The notes below the pieces were generated by a model, which worked only from the letters and a program-made list of their open reading frames with translations, did not search any database and had not been told where the DNA came from. 64,000 nt of DNA. Source: Tenggerimyces flavus. Lineage in GTDB: Bacteria > Actinomycetota > Actinomycetes > Propionibacteriales > Actinopolymorphaceae. Of this stretch, positions 1-8,742 are shown in pieces. How positions within the stretch are numbered: the first letter of the stretch is position 1; every line of letters begins with the position of its first letter. The DNA lies in the NCBI RefSeq assembly GCF_016907715.1, contig NZ_JAFBCM010000001.1:3658001-3722000 (forward strand), written 5' to 3'. A program made the position numbers and the translations under genes.

Positions 1-2
1 CC

Positions 3-950
3 GGGGCGCAGAGCTCGCAGGAACCGGACGGAGCCGAGGCGATCGCTCCTCCCGGTGGAGCCGACGCGACCGTTCCGGCCGCGGCCGCGCCGAACGGCGT
101 TCCCGACGTGCCTGTCAACGAGGAAGCGCTGCCGACGACGGAACGTCCCGGCCGCGACCTCGCCGCCGCCATCGGCGTGGGCACCCTCATGGCCGGCGCG
201 GTCATCGTCTCGCTCCTGGTCTTCAAGGTCGCGTTCGTCGTCCTGGTCGTGATCATCGTCGGCATCGGCGTGGTCGAGCTGGCCCAGGCGCTCCGCCCGT
301 CCGGCGTACGACTTCCGCTGATCCCCATGCAGGCCGGCGTGATCGGCATGATCGCGGGCGGGTACATCGGCGGCGCCGGCGTGCTTGCGGCGGCGCTCGG
401 CCTTTGTACGTTGGCGGTCTGCTTCTGGCGGATCACCGGCCCCCGCGAGGGGTTCGTCCGTGACATCACCGCGAGCTTCTTCGTCGCGCTGTACGTACCG
501 TTCCTCGCCGCGTTCGCGATCCTCATGCTGCGACCAGAGGACGGCGCGTACCGCGTGCTGCTCTTCGCCGCGGTGACCGTGATGTCGGACGTCGGCGGGC
601 TCGCGGCCGGCATGCTGTTCGGGAAGCACCCGCTCGCGCCGTCGATCAGCCCGAAGAAGACCTGGGAGGGGCTGGCCGGCTCGGCCGTCCTCTGCCTCGC
701 GGTCGGTACGGCCGGCGGCTGGTTCCTGTTCGACGGGCACTGGCTGGCCGGCCTCGTGCTGGGCGCGGTCGTGACGTTGACCGCGACGCCGGGCGACCTG
801 GTCGAGTCGGCGCTGAAGCGCGACCTCGGCATCAAGGACATGGGTCACGTCCTGCCCGGCCACGGCGGCGTGATGGACCGGCTCGACTCGCTGCTCCCGT
901 CGGCGCTGGTGAGCTGGATCGTGCTGACGCTGCTCATCCCGATCGGATGA
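3..950 (+). CDS. cdsA: Phosphatidate cytidylyltransferase CdsA (5' end outside window)
   Basis: CdsA makes CDP-diacylglycerol from phosphatidate and CTP at the membrane, the precursor of phosphatidylglycerol, cardiolipin and phosphatidylinositol. The reading frame is open from the first bases of the window, so the start is probably upstream; a GTG at 108 is the first start codon in view. The first ~40 visible codons are Ala/Pro/Asp/Glu-rich and look disordered, followed by about eight hydrophobic segments. The family signature is clear near the C-terminus: SALKRDLGIKD, then HGGVMDRLDS. An SPKKTWEG motif lies about 70 residues earlier. The next gene overlaps by 4 bp (ATGA), indicating translational coupling. 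In actinobacteria cdsA usually sits just before rlmN and dxr; here those genes lie far downstream. Confidence 0.95.
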   Translation, partial: GAQSSQEPDGAEAIAPPGGADATVPAAAAPNGVPDVPVNEEALPTTERPGRDLAAAIGVGTLMAGAVIVSLLVFKVAFVVLVVIIVGIGVVELAQALRPSGVRLPLIPMQAGVIGMIAGGYIGGAGVLAAALGLCTLAVCFWRITGPREGFVRDITASFFVALYVPFLAAFAILMLRPEDGAYRVLLFAAVTVMSDVGGLAAGMLFGKHPLAPSISPKKTWEGLAGSAVLCLAVGTAGGWFLFDGHWLAGLVLGAVVTLTATPGDLVESALKRDLGIKDMGHVLPGHGGVMDRLDSLLPSALVSWIVLTLLIPIG

Positions 951-1507
951 GGCTGCACCTCGTTCGGCACGGGCGGCCGCTCGTCACCGAGGGCGAGCCG
1001 AACGCGTCCTGGCCACTCGCCCCGGAGGCGGCCGAGGGTCTCGCGGCCTTGCGTACGTCGGGGCGGCTCCCGGCCGACGCGACCTGGTACTCCTCGCCCG
1101 AGCCCAAGGCGCTCGGCACCGCGGAGGCTCTGGCGGCCGGCAAGGTGACCGTCGTCGAGGGCCTGCGCGAGATGGAACGACCGGCTGGACCCTGGCTCGG
1201 CGGCAAGGAGTGGCACGCGATCGTGTCGCGGTCGATGCTCGAGCCGGACGTTCCCGCGCTCCCGGGTTGGGAGACTGGGCGGGCGACGACCGAACGGATC
1301 GTGGCCGCCGTGCGCGCGCTGCCGGCCGTTGACGACGTCGCGCTGGCCGGCCACGGTACGGCGTTCACGCTGCTCGTCGCCGCCCTGACCGGCGCATCGC
1401 CCGACCTCGAGGGCTGGCGCCGGATCGCCATGCCCGACCACCTGGTGCTGGACCTGACAGCCGAGGGCGCCACCGTCGTGCTCGACTGGCACGGCGACTG
1501 GGCGTAG
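947..1507 (+). CDS. Histidine phosphatase family protein
   Basis: 186 residues. It begins MRLHLVRHG, so the phosphohistidine RHG motif is at residues 7-9; the second catalytic His is in GHG at 135-137, and an SSPEPKALGTAE segment (49-60) matches the phosphate-binding region of the phosphoglycerate-mutase-like superfamily. These enzymes remove phosphate from sugars, nucleotides or proteins through a phospho-His intermediate. The substrate cannot be read from sequence. The start overlaps the cdsA stop by 4 bp, and the following hydrolase begins 4 bp after this stop, so the three genes probably share a transcript. Confidence 0.88.
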   Translation: MRLHLVRHGRPLVTEGEPNASWPLAPEAAEGLAALRTSGRLPADATWYSSPEPKALGTAEALAAGKVTVVEGLREMERPAGPWLGGKEWHAIVSRSMLEPDVPALPGWETGRATTERIVAAVRALPAVDDVALAGHGTAFTLLVAALTGASPDLEGWRRIAMPDHLVLDLTAEGATVVLDWHGDWA

Positions 1508-1511
1508 CCCG

Positions 1512-2342
1512 ATGCCGAGCCTCCTGCACGGCATCGCTGTCCCCTTCCTCCGCCTGACGCGCAAGCACCGCTGGGCCTCGGCGGCTGGCCTGCACGCGGC
1601 GATTGCGAAGGCGCACGAGCCGGCGCCGCCTCCCGAGGGCGCCGTGCGAGACGACTCGCTGGGCTTCCCCGTCTACACGGTCACGGCTGGGTCCGGCGGC
1701 CGTTCGCGCCGGCTGCTGTATCTGCACGGCGGCGGCTACGTCTTCGAGATCGCCAAACAGCACTGGACGCTGATCACCCAGCTTGCCGAGCGACTCGACG
1801 CCACCGTCACCGTCCCGCTGTACCCGAAGGCGCCGGCACACACCTGGCGCGACAGCCTTCCCTCGTTGGGGAGCCTCGTCACGGAGTCCGTCACCGTGAT
1901 GGGCGACTCCGCTGGCGGCGGCCTCGCTCTGGCACTCGTCCACCAGGCGATCGCCGCGGGAGTCGTCCCGCGCCGGGTCGTGCTGATCGCACCGTTCCTG
2001 GACGCCACAGTGTCGTCGCCGGAGTCCGTTCGGATCGACCGGATCGACCCCTGGCTGGGCGTCGACGGCGGACGCGAGGCCGGCAGGCTCTGGGCGGGGA
2101 ACGACGATCCCGCGCGGCTCGAGGTCAGCCCGCTGTTCGCCGACCAGACGAACCTGCCGCCGACGCTGGTGTTCGTCGGCAGCAGGGACTGCCTCGCGCC
2201 ACAGGCTCGGGACTTCGCCGAACGAGGCGGCCCGGTGGTCGAGCTCGTCGACCAGCCGGACCTCGTCCACGTCTACCCGCTGTTGCCCATCCCCGAGGCA
2301 CGCCCGGCCATCGACCGGATCGTCGCGTTCATCGGTACGTGA
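1512..2342 (+). CDS. Alpha/beta hydrolase, hormone-sensitive-lipase type
   Basis: 276 residues. An HGGG oxyanion-hole motif at 72-75 and the nucleophile elbow GDSAG at 131-135 (Ser133) mark the HSL/acetyl-esterase (lipase family IV) group. The acid is probably Asp226 (GSRDCLAP) and the base His253 (LVHVYP). No signal peptide is seen, so it is probably a cytoplasmic carboxylesterase acting on short acyl esters. It starts 4 bp after the histidine phosphatase. Its last 14 bp overlap the 3' end of the convergent dehydrogenase gene, so the two transcripts are complementary at their ends. Confidence 0.85.
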   Translation: MPSLLHGIAVPFLRLTRKHRWASAAGLHAAIAKAHEPAPPPEGAVRDDSLGFPVYTVTAGSGGRSRRLLYLHGGGYVFEIAKQHWTLITQLAERLDATVTVPLYPKAPAHTWRDSLPSLGSLVTESVTVMGDSAGGGLALALVHQAIAAGVVPRRVVLIAPFLDATVSSPESVRIDRIDPWLGVDGGREAGRLWAGNDDPARLEVSPLFADQTNLPPTLVFVGSRDCLAPQARDFAERGGPVVELVDQPDLVHVYPLLPIPEARPAIDRIVAFIGT

Positions 2343-3393
2343 GCGCGATCTTCATCGTCGCCTCGGGGTCGTCGTCGAGCTTCGCGTACGCGCTCGGGGC
2401 GTCGGCGAACGGCACCCGCTCGGTGAGCAGCTCGTCGACCCGTAGCTGGCCGCCGAACAGCAGCTCGTTGACCGTCCTCGAGACCCGCGGCCGGTTCCAC
2501 CGCGGGTAGTCGCGGTGCGGGCAGGCCCAGACGCCCATGCTCGACACCAGCTGCGGGCGGTTGTGGTGCCACTCCTCGCCGAGCGCGAGGTCGGAGCCGG
2601 CGTCGCCTCGGAAGAAGCCGACGCTCACGATCCGCCCGCCGACCGCGACCGAGGCGATCGCGGCGTGCAGGCCTCGGTAGGTCCCGGACGTCTCGATCGC
2701 GGTGTCGACGCCCACGCCGCCGTTGGCCTGGTGGACCGACCAGCCCACCGACTCCTCGACCGCCTTCGGGTCGATCGTGGTGGCGCCGAACGTCTCCGCC
2801 AGCTCGCGCCGGGCGGCGACCGGGTCGACGCCGATCACCGTGGTGGCGCCGTTCAGCCGGGCCAGCTGGACGATGAGCTGGCCGATCACGCCGAGCCCGG
2901 AGACCATGACCGTGTCGCCCAGCTTGACGTTCGCGTCGTGCGTGGCGTTGAGCGCGACCCCGGCGAGGGCGAGGAACACGCCGCGCTCGGGCTTGTCGGT
3001 CGGCGGCAGCTTGCTGAGGGGCAGCTCGGCCGCCATCGCCCGGGCGACGTCGACGACCAGCTCGTCGCAGTGGCCGTTGGGGGAGTGGACGAGGTCGCCG
3101 ACGGCCAGGGCGGTGACGTCCGTCGCGACCTCGACGACCTCGCTGACGAGCTCGTACCCGATGCCGTGCTGAGTCTCGTTCGCCTCAGCACGAGGGCGAA
3201 ACAGCCGCGCCTCGCGGTCGAAGTCCTTGTCGTGGAACGGCGACGTCCCGCGGTAGAGGTTCAGCTCGGTGCCGTGGCTGATTCCACTGACGACGCTCCG
3301 CAACCGGGCCTGACCCGGCAGCAACCCCGATTGTGCTTCGACCTTGCGAATCTCCAGCGAACGTGGACCGACAAGCGTAAGGACCTGAGGCAT
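2329..3393 (-). CDS. Medium-chain dehydrogenase/reductase (zinc-type alcohol dehydrogenase-like)
   Basis: 354 residues. The N-terminal GroES-like domain is followed by a nucleotide-binding Rossmann segment (VSGLGVIGQLIVQLARLNGA, then an acidic VD at the end of the second strand). The place where typical zinc ADHs have a Cys ligand reads SGISHGTEL, so the catalytic zinc site is atypical, as in several MDR subfamilies. The substrate is unknown. The ATG at 3393 is chosen because AGGGAG lies 8-9 bp upstream and homology-like sequence begins there (MPQVLTLVGP). The frame stays open for a further 63 codons upstream, but that stretch is low-quality and runs into the lsr2 terminator. Confidence 0.8.
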   Translation of the reverse strand: MPQVLTLVGPRSLEIRKVEAQSGLLPGQARLRSVVSGISHGTELNLYRGTSPFHDKDFDREARLFRPRAEANETQHGIGYELVSEVVEVATDVTALAVGDLVHSPNGHCDELVVDVARAMAAELPLSKLPPTDKPERGVFLALAGVALNATHDANVKLGDTVMVSGLGVIGQLIVQLARLNGATTVIGVDPVAARRELAETFGATTIDPKAVEESVGWSVHQANGGVGVDTAIETSGTYRGLHAAIASVAVGGRIVSVGFFRGDAGSDLALGEEWHHNRPQLVSSMGVWACPHRDYPRWNRPRVSRTVNELLFGGQLRVDELLTERVPFADAPSAYAKLDDDPEATMKIALTYR

Positions 3394-3518
3394 CCTTGGT
3401 AGCTCCCTTCGAATGGGCCGTCCCGCGATTCGATCCTCTCCGGATTCGCCTGTTGCCGGACGCCAGTCGTCGTGGATTGGGCGGCCAGGATCGGCACCGT
3501 TCGAACAGGTAATCGGCG

Positions 3519-3557
3519 GGCAAAAGCAAACTCCCCCGCCGGCGTGGCGGGGGAGTT
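3519..3557 (-). terminator. Intrinsic terminator after lsr2
   Basis: A perfect 12-bp stem (AACTCCCCCGCC, 5-nt loop, GGCGGGGGAGTT) lies at 3529-3557. Read on the minus strand it is followed by TTGCTTTTG, a T-rich run. It sits 25 bp after the lsr2 stop and before the dehydrogenase start, so it should end lsr2 transcription and separate the two genes. Confidence 0.85.
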
Positions 3558-3581
3558 CTGTTCGACGTGACGGTACAGTCA

Positions 3582-3923
3582 CTACTCGGCGTTGTAGGCC
3601 TCGATGATTGTCGCGGGGATTCGGCCACGGTCACTGATTTCGTATCCGTTTTCCTTGGCCCATTCCCGAATCGCCTGAGTTTGCGCCTTGTCGGCCCTGG
3701 CCGAACGCCCACCACTCACGCGGCGCGCGCCTCGGGCGCTCACCTTGCGAGCCGATCCCACGAAGGGAGCAAGAGCGTCCCGGAAGCGCTTCGCGTTCTT
3801 GTCCGCCAGGTCGATCTCGTACAGCACGCCATCGATGCCGAACTCGATCGTCTCGCCCTTGCCGTTCGCCACAGTCGTACCGTCGATATCGTCGATAAGC
3901 TGGACGAGGGTACGTTGAGCCAT
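3582..3923 (-). CDS. lsr2: Lsr2 nucleoid-associated protein
   Basis: 113 residues, the usual Lsr2 size. The protein bridges DNA and silences AT-rich, often horizontally acquired, genes in actinobacteria (H-NS analogue). The N-terminal dimerization part ([15 protein letters not shown]...[14 protein letters not shown]) and the C-terminal DNA-binding part ([18 protein letters not shown], with the minor-groove RGR at 99-101) are both intact, joined by a basic Ala/Arg/Ser-rich linker. The start is the ATG at 3923, preceded by GTGGGAG; an upstream ATG at 3965 would add 14 residues not typical of the family. It is probably a single-gene unit because a strong terminator follows. Confidence 0.96.
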   Translation of the reverse strand: MAQRTLVQLIDDIDGTTVANGKGETIEFGIDGVLYEIDLADKNAKRFRDALAPFVGSARKVSARGARRVSGGRSARADKAQTQAIREWAKENGYEISDRGRIPATIIEAYNAE

Positions 3924-4037
3924 TACCACTCCCACTTCAGTCGTGTGATGGCAAGACAATAGCACCCGATAGCGGAAATGCGATCAACCGGAGCCACATT
4001 CTCTGTGTCGCAAGAATGTGATATCGGTCAGGTTCTA

Positions 4038-5876
4038 TTAGTCGGCGGCCGCTTCCCCTGCCAAGACGGGAACGAAGCCGGTCCCGGGGCGGTAGTTGGG
4101 CGATTGGTGCCGGAAGTACGTGTTGTAGACCTGGCAGTAGTGCCCGCCGGCCTGCATGAGGGACTGATGGGTCCCTTCCTCCACGATCCGCCCCGCCTCG
4201 ATCACGATGATCCGATCGGCGTGCTCGATCGTGGAAAGCCGGTGTGCGATCACGATCGAGGTCCGGTCGGCCAGGACGACGTCCAGGCCTTCCTGGATCT
4301 GGGCCTCGGTCAACGGGTCGACGCTCGCCGTCGCCTCGTCCAGGATCACGATCGCCGGGTCCTGGATCAGCACCCGGGCCAGGGCGACCAGCTGGCGTTG
4401 CCCCATCGAGAGCGACTTGCCGTGCTCGCCGACCTCGGTCTCGAGGCCCTCGGGCAGGATCTCCAGCCAGTCGCCGCCCGCCACCTGCCGGGCGGCCACC
4501 ACCACGTCCTCGTCGGTCGCGTCCGGTCGCGGGTAGCGGATGTTGTCGGCCACCGTTCCGGAGAACAGGAACGGTGACTGCGGGACGACGCCGAGCTGGC
4601 GCCGATACTCGGCGAGGTCGAGCGAACGGATGTCCCGGCCGTCGATCAGGATGTGGCCGCCCTGGAACTCGTAGAACCGGGTGATGAGCTTGCCCAGCGT
4701 CGACTTTCCCGCCCCGGTGTGCCCGACCAGCGCGACGGTCTCGCCCGGACGGATGTGCACGTTGAACTCGTTCAGCACTCGCTGGTCGACGGTGTAGCCG
4801 AAGACGACCTGCTGGAACTCGATCTCACCCCGCAGCCGCGGGACCGGCTGGGGGTCGTGCTGGATCACCCGCGGCGTGGCGTCGACGAGGGCGAAGACTC
4901 GTTCGGCTGCCGACAGGCCCTGCTGGAACTGCGACCAGAACGAGGCGATGCTCGTCAACGGGAACCAGAACAGCGCGACCGCCTGCAGGAACAGGTACCA
5001 GTCGCCGGCCGACAGGTCGCCGCCGAGCACGGTGGTGCCGCCGACCTGGACGAGCGCGACGGTGCCGAGGCCGGCGACGATGAACAGCAGCGGGAAGATG
5101 CTGCTGAACACGAACCCCTGCCGGACCGTCACCTGGTAGCTCTGCTCGTTGATCGGGCCGAACTCCTCGTAGACCGTCTGCTCCTGGCGGAAGTTCTTCG
5201 CGACCGCGATCCCGCCCATCATCTCCTGCACGTTCGCGTTCACCCGGGAGAGCGAACGCTGTGCCTTCCGGGTGGTGTCGCGGGCTACCTTCCGGAAGCC
5301 GAGCGCCATCGCCACGATGATCGGCGTGATCGCCAACGTGAGTAGCGCGAGGCCGACGTCGCGCTGGAACAGCAGCGCGGTGACGAAGACGAGGAGGAGC
5401 ACCTGGCTGAGCAGATTCATCACCAGCGTGACGACCGTCGCGAAGTCGTCGGTGTCGGACGTGATCCGGCTGACCACCTTGCCGGACGGCGTCTCATCGT
5501 AGAACGACATGTCGCGCCGCATCACGGCGGCGAACGCGTCCCTCCGCAGGGTGATCACGACGTCGCCGACGATCCGCGCGGTCATGGCCTGACGGATGTA
5601 GTTGAAGAACCAGGCGAGCATCCCGGTGACGAGGATGCTCACGACCAGGATCGTGATCGTCGACCCCGCCTGCGGGCCTTCGATCCGGTCGAGTCCCCAG
5701 CTGACCAGGACAGGGAAGGCCGCCTGCATCACGGTGGCGAGCAGGATCGTCAGCGCGACCAAGCCCATGCCCGCGAGCGCGGGCTTGAAGTACCTGCCGA
5801 CCCGGCGGACCAGCTCGCGGTCGCCGTACGTACGGTCGTAGTCCTCGGCGTCGAGGCCGTCCATGATGAAGCCCAT
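4038..5876 (-). CDS. ABC exporter half-transporter (non-canonical signature LSMGQ)
   Basis: 612 residues: six membrane helices (about 30-320) fused to an ATPase domain. Walker A is GHTGAGKST at 385-393. Walker B ends ILDEA with the catalytic Glu514 present, and the switch His is 545. The signature reads LSMGQ (489-493) instead of LSGGQ. The gene begins directly after the TAA of the upstream half-transporter, so the two form a heterodimeric multidrug or lipid-type exporter. In such pairs one ATP site is degenerate. This protein supplies the complete Walker B of the active site and the altered signature of the degenerate site. The substrate is unknown. Confidence 0.93.
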   Translation of the reverse strand: MGFIMDGLDAEDYDRTYGDRELVRRVGRYFKPALAGMGLVALTILLATVMQAAFPVLVSWGLDRIEGPQAGSTITILVVSILVTGMLAWFFNYIRQAMTARIVGDVVITLRRDAFAAVMRRDMSFYDETPSGKVVSRITSDTDDFATVVTLVMNLLSQVLLLVFVTALLFQRDVGLALLTLAITPIIVAMALGFRKVARDTTRKAQRSLSRVNANVQEMMGGIAVAKNFRQEQTVYEEFGPINEQSYQVTVRQGFVFSSIFPLLFIVAGLGTVALVQVGGTTVLGGDLSAGDWYLFLQAVALFWFPLTSIASFWSQFQQGLSAAERVFALVDATPRVIQHDPQPVPRLRGEIEFQQVVFGYTVDQRVLNEFNVHIRPGETVALVGHTGAGKSTLGKLITRFYEFQGGHILIDGRDIRSLDLAEYRRQLGVVPQSPFLFSGTVADNIRYPRPDATDEDVVVAARQVAGGDWLEILPEGLETEVGEHGKSLSMGQRQLVALARVLIQDPAIVILDEATASVDPLTEAQIQEGLDVVLADRTSIVIAHRLSTIEHADRIIVIEAGRIVEEGTHQSLMQAGGHYCQVYNTYFRHQSPNYRPGTGFVPVLAGEAAAD

Positions 5877-7715
5877 TTAGCCGACCTCCCCATGGCTGGC
5901 GCCGGTCGCGGTGAGCGCGGCGTCTGGTTCCTTGTAGTCGGCCTCGTCGTAGTGCGCGAAGATCCGTCGGTAGAGCGAGCAGCGGCCGAGCAACTCGTCG
6001 TGGGTGCCCTGGTCGATCAGCTCGCCACGGCGGATCAGCAGCACCTTGTCGGCCCAGCGGATCTGGGCCAGCCGGTGCGTGATCAGTAACGTCGTTCGCC
6101 CTTGCAGGATGCGCCGGATCGCGCGCTGGATTTCGTCCTCTGTCGCGCTGTCGATCGCGCTCGTCGAGTCGTCCAGGATGAGGATGCCCGGGTCGGTCAG
6201 CAGCGCCCGGGCGATCGCGAGCCGCTGCCGCTGCCCGCCGGAGAGCGTGACGCCGCGTTCGCCGATGACCGTGTCGTAGCCGTCCTCGAGCTGCTGGATG
6301 AACTCGTGCGCCTGCGCGTCCTTCGCGGCCCGCACGACCGCCTCGGAGTGGGCCTGCTGGCCGAGGCTGAACGCGATGTTCTCCGACACCGGGCGGGAGA
6401 ACAGCACGATGTCCTGCTCGATCGTGGAGATCTGCGAGCGCAGCGAGTCGAGATTCCACTCGCGCAGGTCGACGCCGTCGATCAGGATCCGACCGTCGGT
6501 GACGTCGTACGTCCGGTTGACCAGCTTCGTCATCGTGCTCTTGCCCGAGCCGGTCTCGCCGACGATCGCGATCGTCTGCCCTGGCTCGGCCCGGAACGAG
6601 ACGTCGCGCAGCACCGGATCGCCGCCCTCGTAGGCGAACGAGACGTGCTGGAACTCGATCTCGCCCTGCACGTCGGCCCGGTGACCGGACGGGTTCTCGT
6701 CCAGCTCGGAGTCCTCTTCCATCAGCGAGATCAGCCGCCGGGCGCTCGCGATGCCGAGCTGGATGAGCGTGAACGTGAACGTCGAGGCGAACGTCGGCCA
6801 GCCGAGCATGCCCATCAGCCCCATGTACGCGACCAGGTCGCCGACGGAGATCGCGCCGCTGCGGTAGAGGACGAGCCCATGCAGCAGCGCACCCGCGGTC
6901 GCGACCGCCAACAGCAGGGTGGGCAGGTAGCGGGCCTGGATCACCCCCTGCTCCACGAACGAGTCGCGGTAGAGCTTCGCGTTCTTCTCGAACTTGCCGT
7001 GCTCGCGCGGCTCCATCGCGGTCACCTTGACGACCTCGATGCCGCGCACCGCCTCGGTCAGCCCCGCGTTCAGGTCGCCGAACTGCTCGCGCATCCGGGT
7101 CGAGACCGGACCGAGCTTCTTGGTGTAGCCGCGCAGCGCGATGATGAACACGACGGCGAACGCCAGCGGTGAGAGCAGCAGCCGCCAGTCGATCAGCGCA
7201 ATGAACACCAGCGGCACTAGGCCCTGCATGATCGAGTCGAACAGCAGGTCGAAGCCGGGGGAGATCATCGAGCTGAGCTGGCGGACGTCGTTCGCCGCGC
7301 GGGCCATCAGGTCGCCGATGCGCTGCCGGTTGTGGAACGTCTGGCTCTTGCCCAGCAGGCTGATGTAGAGCTCCTCGCGGCCGCCGCGCTCGAACCGCTT
7401 GGCGAGCACCTCGCTGCACAGCCGGGCGCCGAGGTCGAGCGTGCCGCGGACGATCACGATGCCGAGCAGCACGAGGACGACGGTGAGGAGCGTGCCCCGG
7501 TCGCCATCCAGCACGGCGTCGAACGCGGTGCCGGTCAGGCCGGGGACGGTGGAGTTGAGGATGATGAAGCCGAGCGAGCCGAGCAGGGCGCCGACGACGT
7601 ACTTCTTGTTGCGGAGCTGATGCGACAGGACCCAGCGCAACGGGCTCCGCCGGTCCGACCTGAACTGGTCGGCGACGGTGAACTCCGAGCGGAGCGTTGC
7701 CACGAGGGCCTCCAT
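5877..7715 (-). CDS. ABC exporter half-transporter (degenerate Walker B, Asp for Glu)
   Basis: 612 residues from the ATG, with a membrane domain and an ATPase domain. Walker A is GETGSGKST at 386-394 and the canonical LSGGQ is at 491-495. Walker B reads ILILDDST, so the catalytic Glu is replaced by Asp516. Its ATP site therefore pairs a weak Walker B with the partner's LSMGQ, while its own LSGGQ completes the partner's active site. The ATG at 7715 has no obvious ribosome site. A GTG four codons later (7703) has GGAGG five bases upstream and may be the real start. It is the first gene of a two-gene operon. Confidence 0.93.
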   Translation of the reverse strand: MEALVATLRSEFTVADQFRSDRRSPLRWVLSHQLRNKKYVVGALLGSLGFIILNSTVPGLTGTAFDAVLDGDRGTLLTVVLVLLGIVIVRGTLDLGARLCSEVLAKRFERGGREELYISLLGKSQTFHNRQRIGDLMARAANDVRQLSSMISPGFDLLFDSIMQGLVPLVFIALIDWRLLLSPLAFAVVFIIALRGYTKKLGPVSTRMREQFGDLNAGLTEAVRGIEVVKVTAMEPREHGKFEKNAKLYRDSFVEQGVIQARYLPTLLLAVATAGALLHGLVLYRSGAISVGDLVAYMGLMGMLGWPTFASTFTFTLIQLGIASARRLISLMEEDSELDENPSGHRADVQGEIEFQHVSFAYEGGDPVLRDVSFRAEPGQTIAIVGETGSGKSTMTKLVNRTYDVTDGRILIDGVDLREWNLDSLRSQISTIEQDIVLFSRPVSENIAFSLGQQAHSEAVVRAAKDAQAHEFIQQLEDGYDTVIGERGVTLSGGQRQRLAIARALLTDPGILILDDSTSAIDSATEDEIQRAIRRILQGRTTLLITHRLAQIRWADKVLLIRRGELIDQGTHDELLGRCSLYRRIFAHYDEADYKEPDAALTATGASHGEVG

Positions 7716-7799
7716 TGGTGGTTGAGCTGGCGAAGCGCACGATGCCAGACCCCACCGACATGTGCCCTGCGGAACGATCTTCGACTCGGTCCGACCTTG

Positions 7800-7830
7800 G
7801 TTGTAGCACGTCTATGGCCCCTATTTTCAA
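7800..7830 (-). promoter_or_regulatory. Candidate promoter of the ABC exporter operon
   Basis: On the minus strand TTGAAA (7825-7830) and TACAAC (7800-7805) are separated by 19 bp, about 85 bp upstream of the exporter start. This is the only AT-richer stretch in the 212-bp gap. The spacer is longer than ideal and the -10 lacks the final T, so the call is weak. Confidence 0.3.
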
Positions 7831-7927
7831 GGGGTTTCTTCAGTGTTTCTCACGTTGACTGGACCGTAGGCACGTCATCGCGAGGTACGCATCAGGCGGC
7901 CGCCCGACGTGGCGTAGGTCGATAGTC

Positions 7928-8350
7928 CTACGCCTCGCCCGCCCAGCCGGTCCAGAGCTCGACGGTCACCTGGATGACAGGCCCGGCGGGGCGGATCTCG
8001 GCGTACTGCTGGTATTTGGCGACCAGCCAGTCGACCGGTTCCGCGCGTTCGGCGTCGTCGGTCAGGACCCGTGCGATGCCCTCGGCGCGGGCCCACCACA
8101 GGCGCGTCCAGTCGGCGTCGTCGTAGTGGTCGACGAGCAGGCTGACCTGCGGGTGTGCGGCGATGTGCCGCAGTCTCGCCAGACGCTGGGTGGACTTCGG
8201 CTTGTGGTCGACCGCCGTCACGATCAGGTCGCCGGCGAGGGCGAACGTGACCACCACGACGTGCGGACGGCCTCGTTCGTCCACGGTCGCGAGGTGGGCC
8301 GTTCGCGCAGAGCTGAACCGTTCGCGTGCTTCGTTCGGATCGAGCCGCAC
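7928..8350 (-). CDS. PPOX-class F420-dependent enzyme, Rv0121-like
   Basis: 140 residues. The sequence LDPNEARERFSSARTAHLAT followed by DERGRPHVVVVTFA, then KPKSTQRLARLRHI and a Trp-rich DWTRLWWARAEG segment, matches the small split-barrel PPOX family (Rv0121-type) that binds F420 or flavin. The reaction is unknown. The GTG at 8350 starts the conserved part; the frame is open further upstream, but that stretch does not resemble the family. It is divergent from the LacI regulator gene at 8743 and stands alone. Confidence 0.82.
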   Translation of the reverse strand: MRLDPNEARERFSSARTAHLATVDERGRPHVVVVTFALAGDLIVTAVDHKPKSTQRLARLRHIAAHPQVSLLVDHYDDADWTRLWWARAEGIARVLTDDAERAEPVDWLVAKYQQYAEIRPAGPVIQVTVELWTGWAGEA

Positions 8351-8742
8351 GTCCTGATCATCGCGGGTCGAGCGCGATGGCGTCGAACTGGGACCCACCC
8401 CGTCGGCACGCCTGGCGCCGCGGCAGACCGTTGCGGCCATCGGACTCTTCCTCGCCGCGATGTCCGCCGTCGAGAAGAAGGTCCTGGCTGGAGGTGAGGC
8501 CGACGAGCGAGGCGATCGTGCGGTGCCGCGGAGGCGATCCGTACGCACGACTGGCTCCCGCCCCGGCCGTGGGTGCAACCGGCCCGACGTGCCGTCGACA
8601 TTTGACGAAAGAAGAGCGAGAAATCGATTGCTCGCACGCTACGATGTGTTCGGGCGTGGTGTCAACGGCTCATGGCGGCCGCTTGCTGCAAGCTAATCCC
8701 GGCAGCACGGCCAGGTGAGCTGGGCGAGGAGACAGAGGTTCC
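8351..8742 (+). other. 392-bp divergent intergenic region before the LacI gene
   Basis: No convincing gene is seen. It must hold the promoters of the PPOX gene and the LacI-type regulator. A 13-bp perfect palindrome, GCTTGC-T-GCAAGC, lies at 8681-8693, about 50 bp before the lacI-type start, and could be an operator. LacI sites usually have an even spacing with a central CG, so the match is only suggestive. GAGGAGACAGAGG just before 8743 is the ribosome-binding region. Confidence 0.4.
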
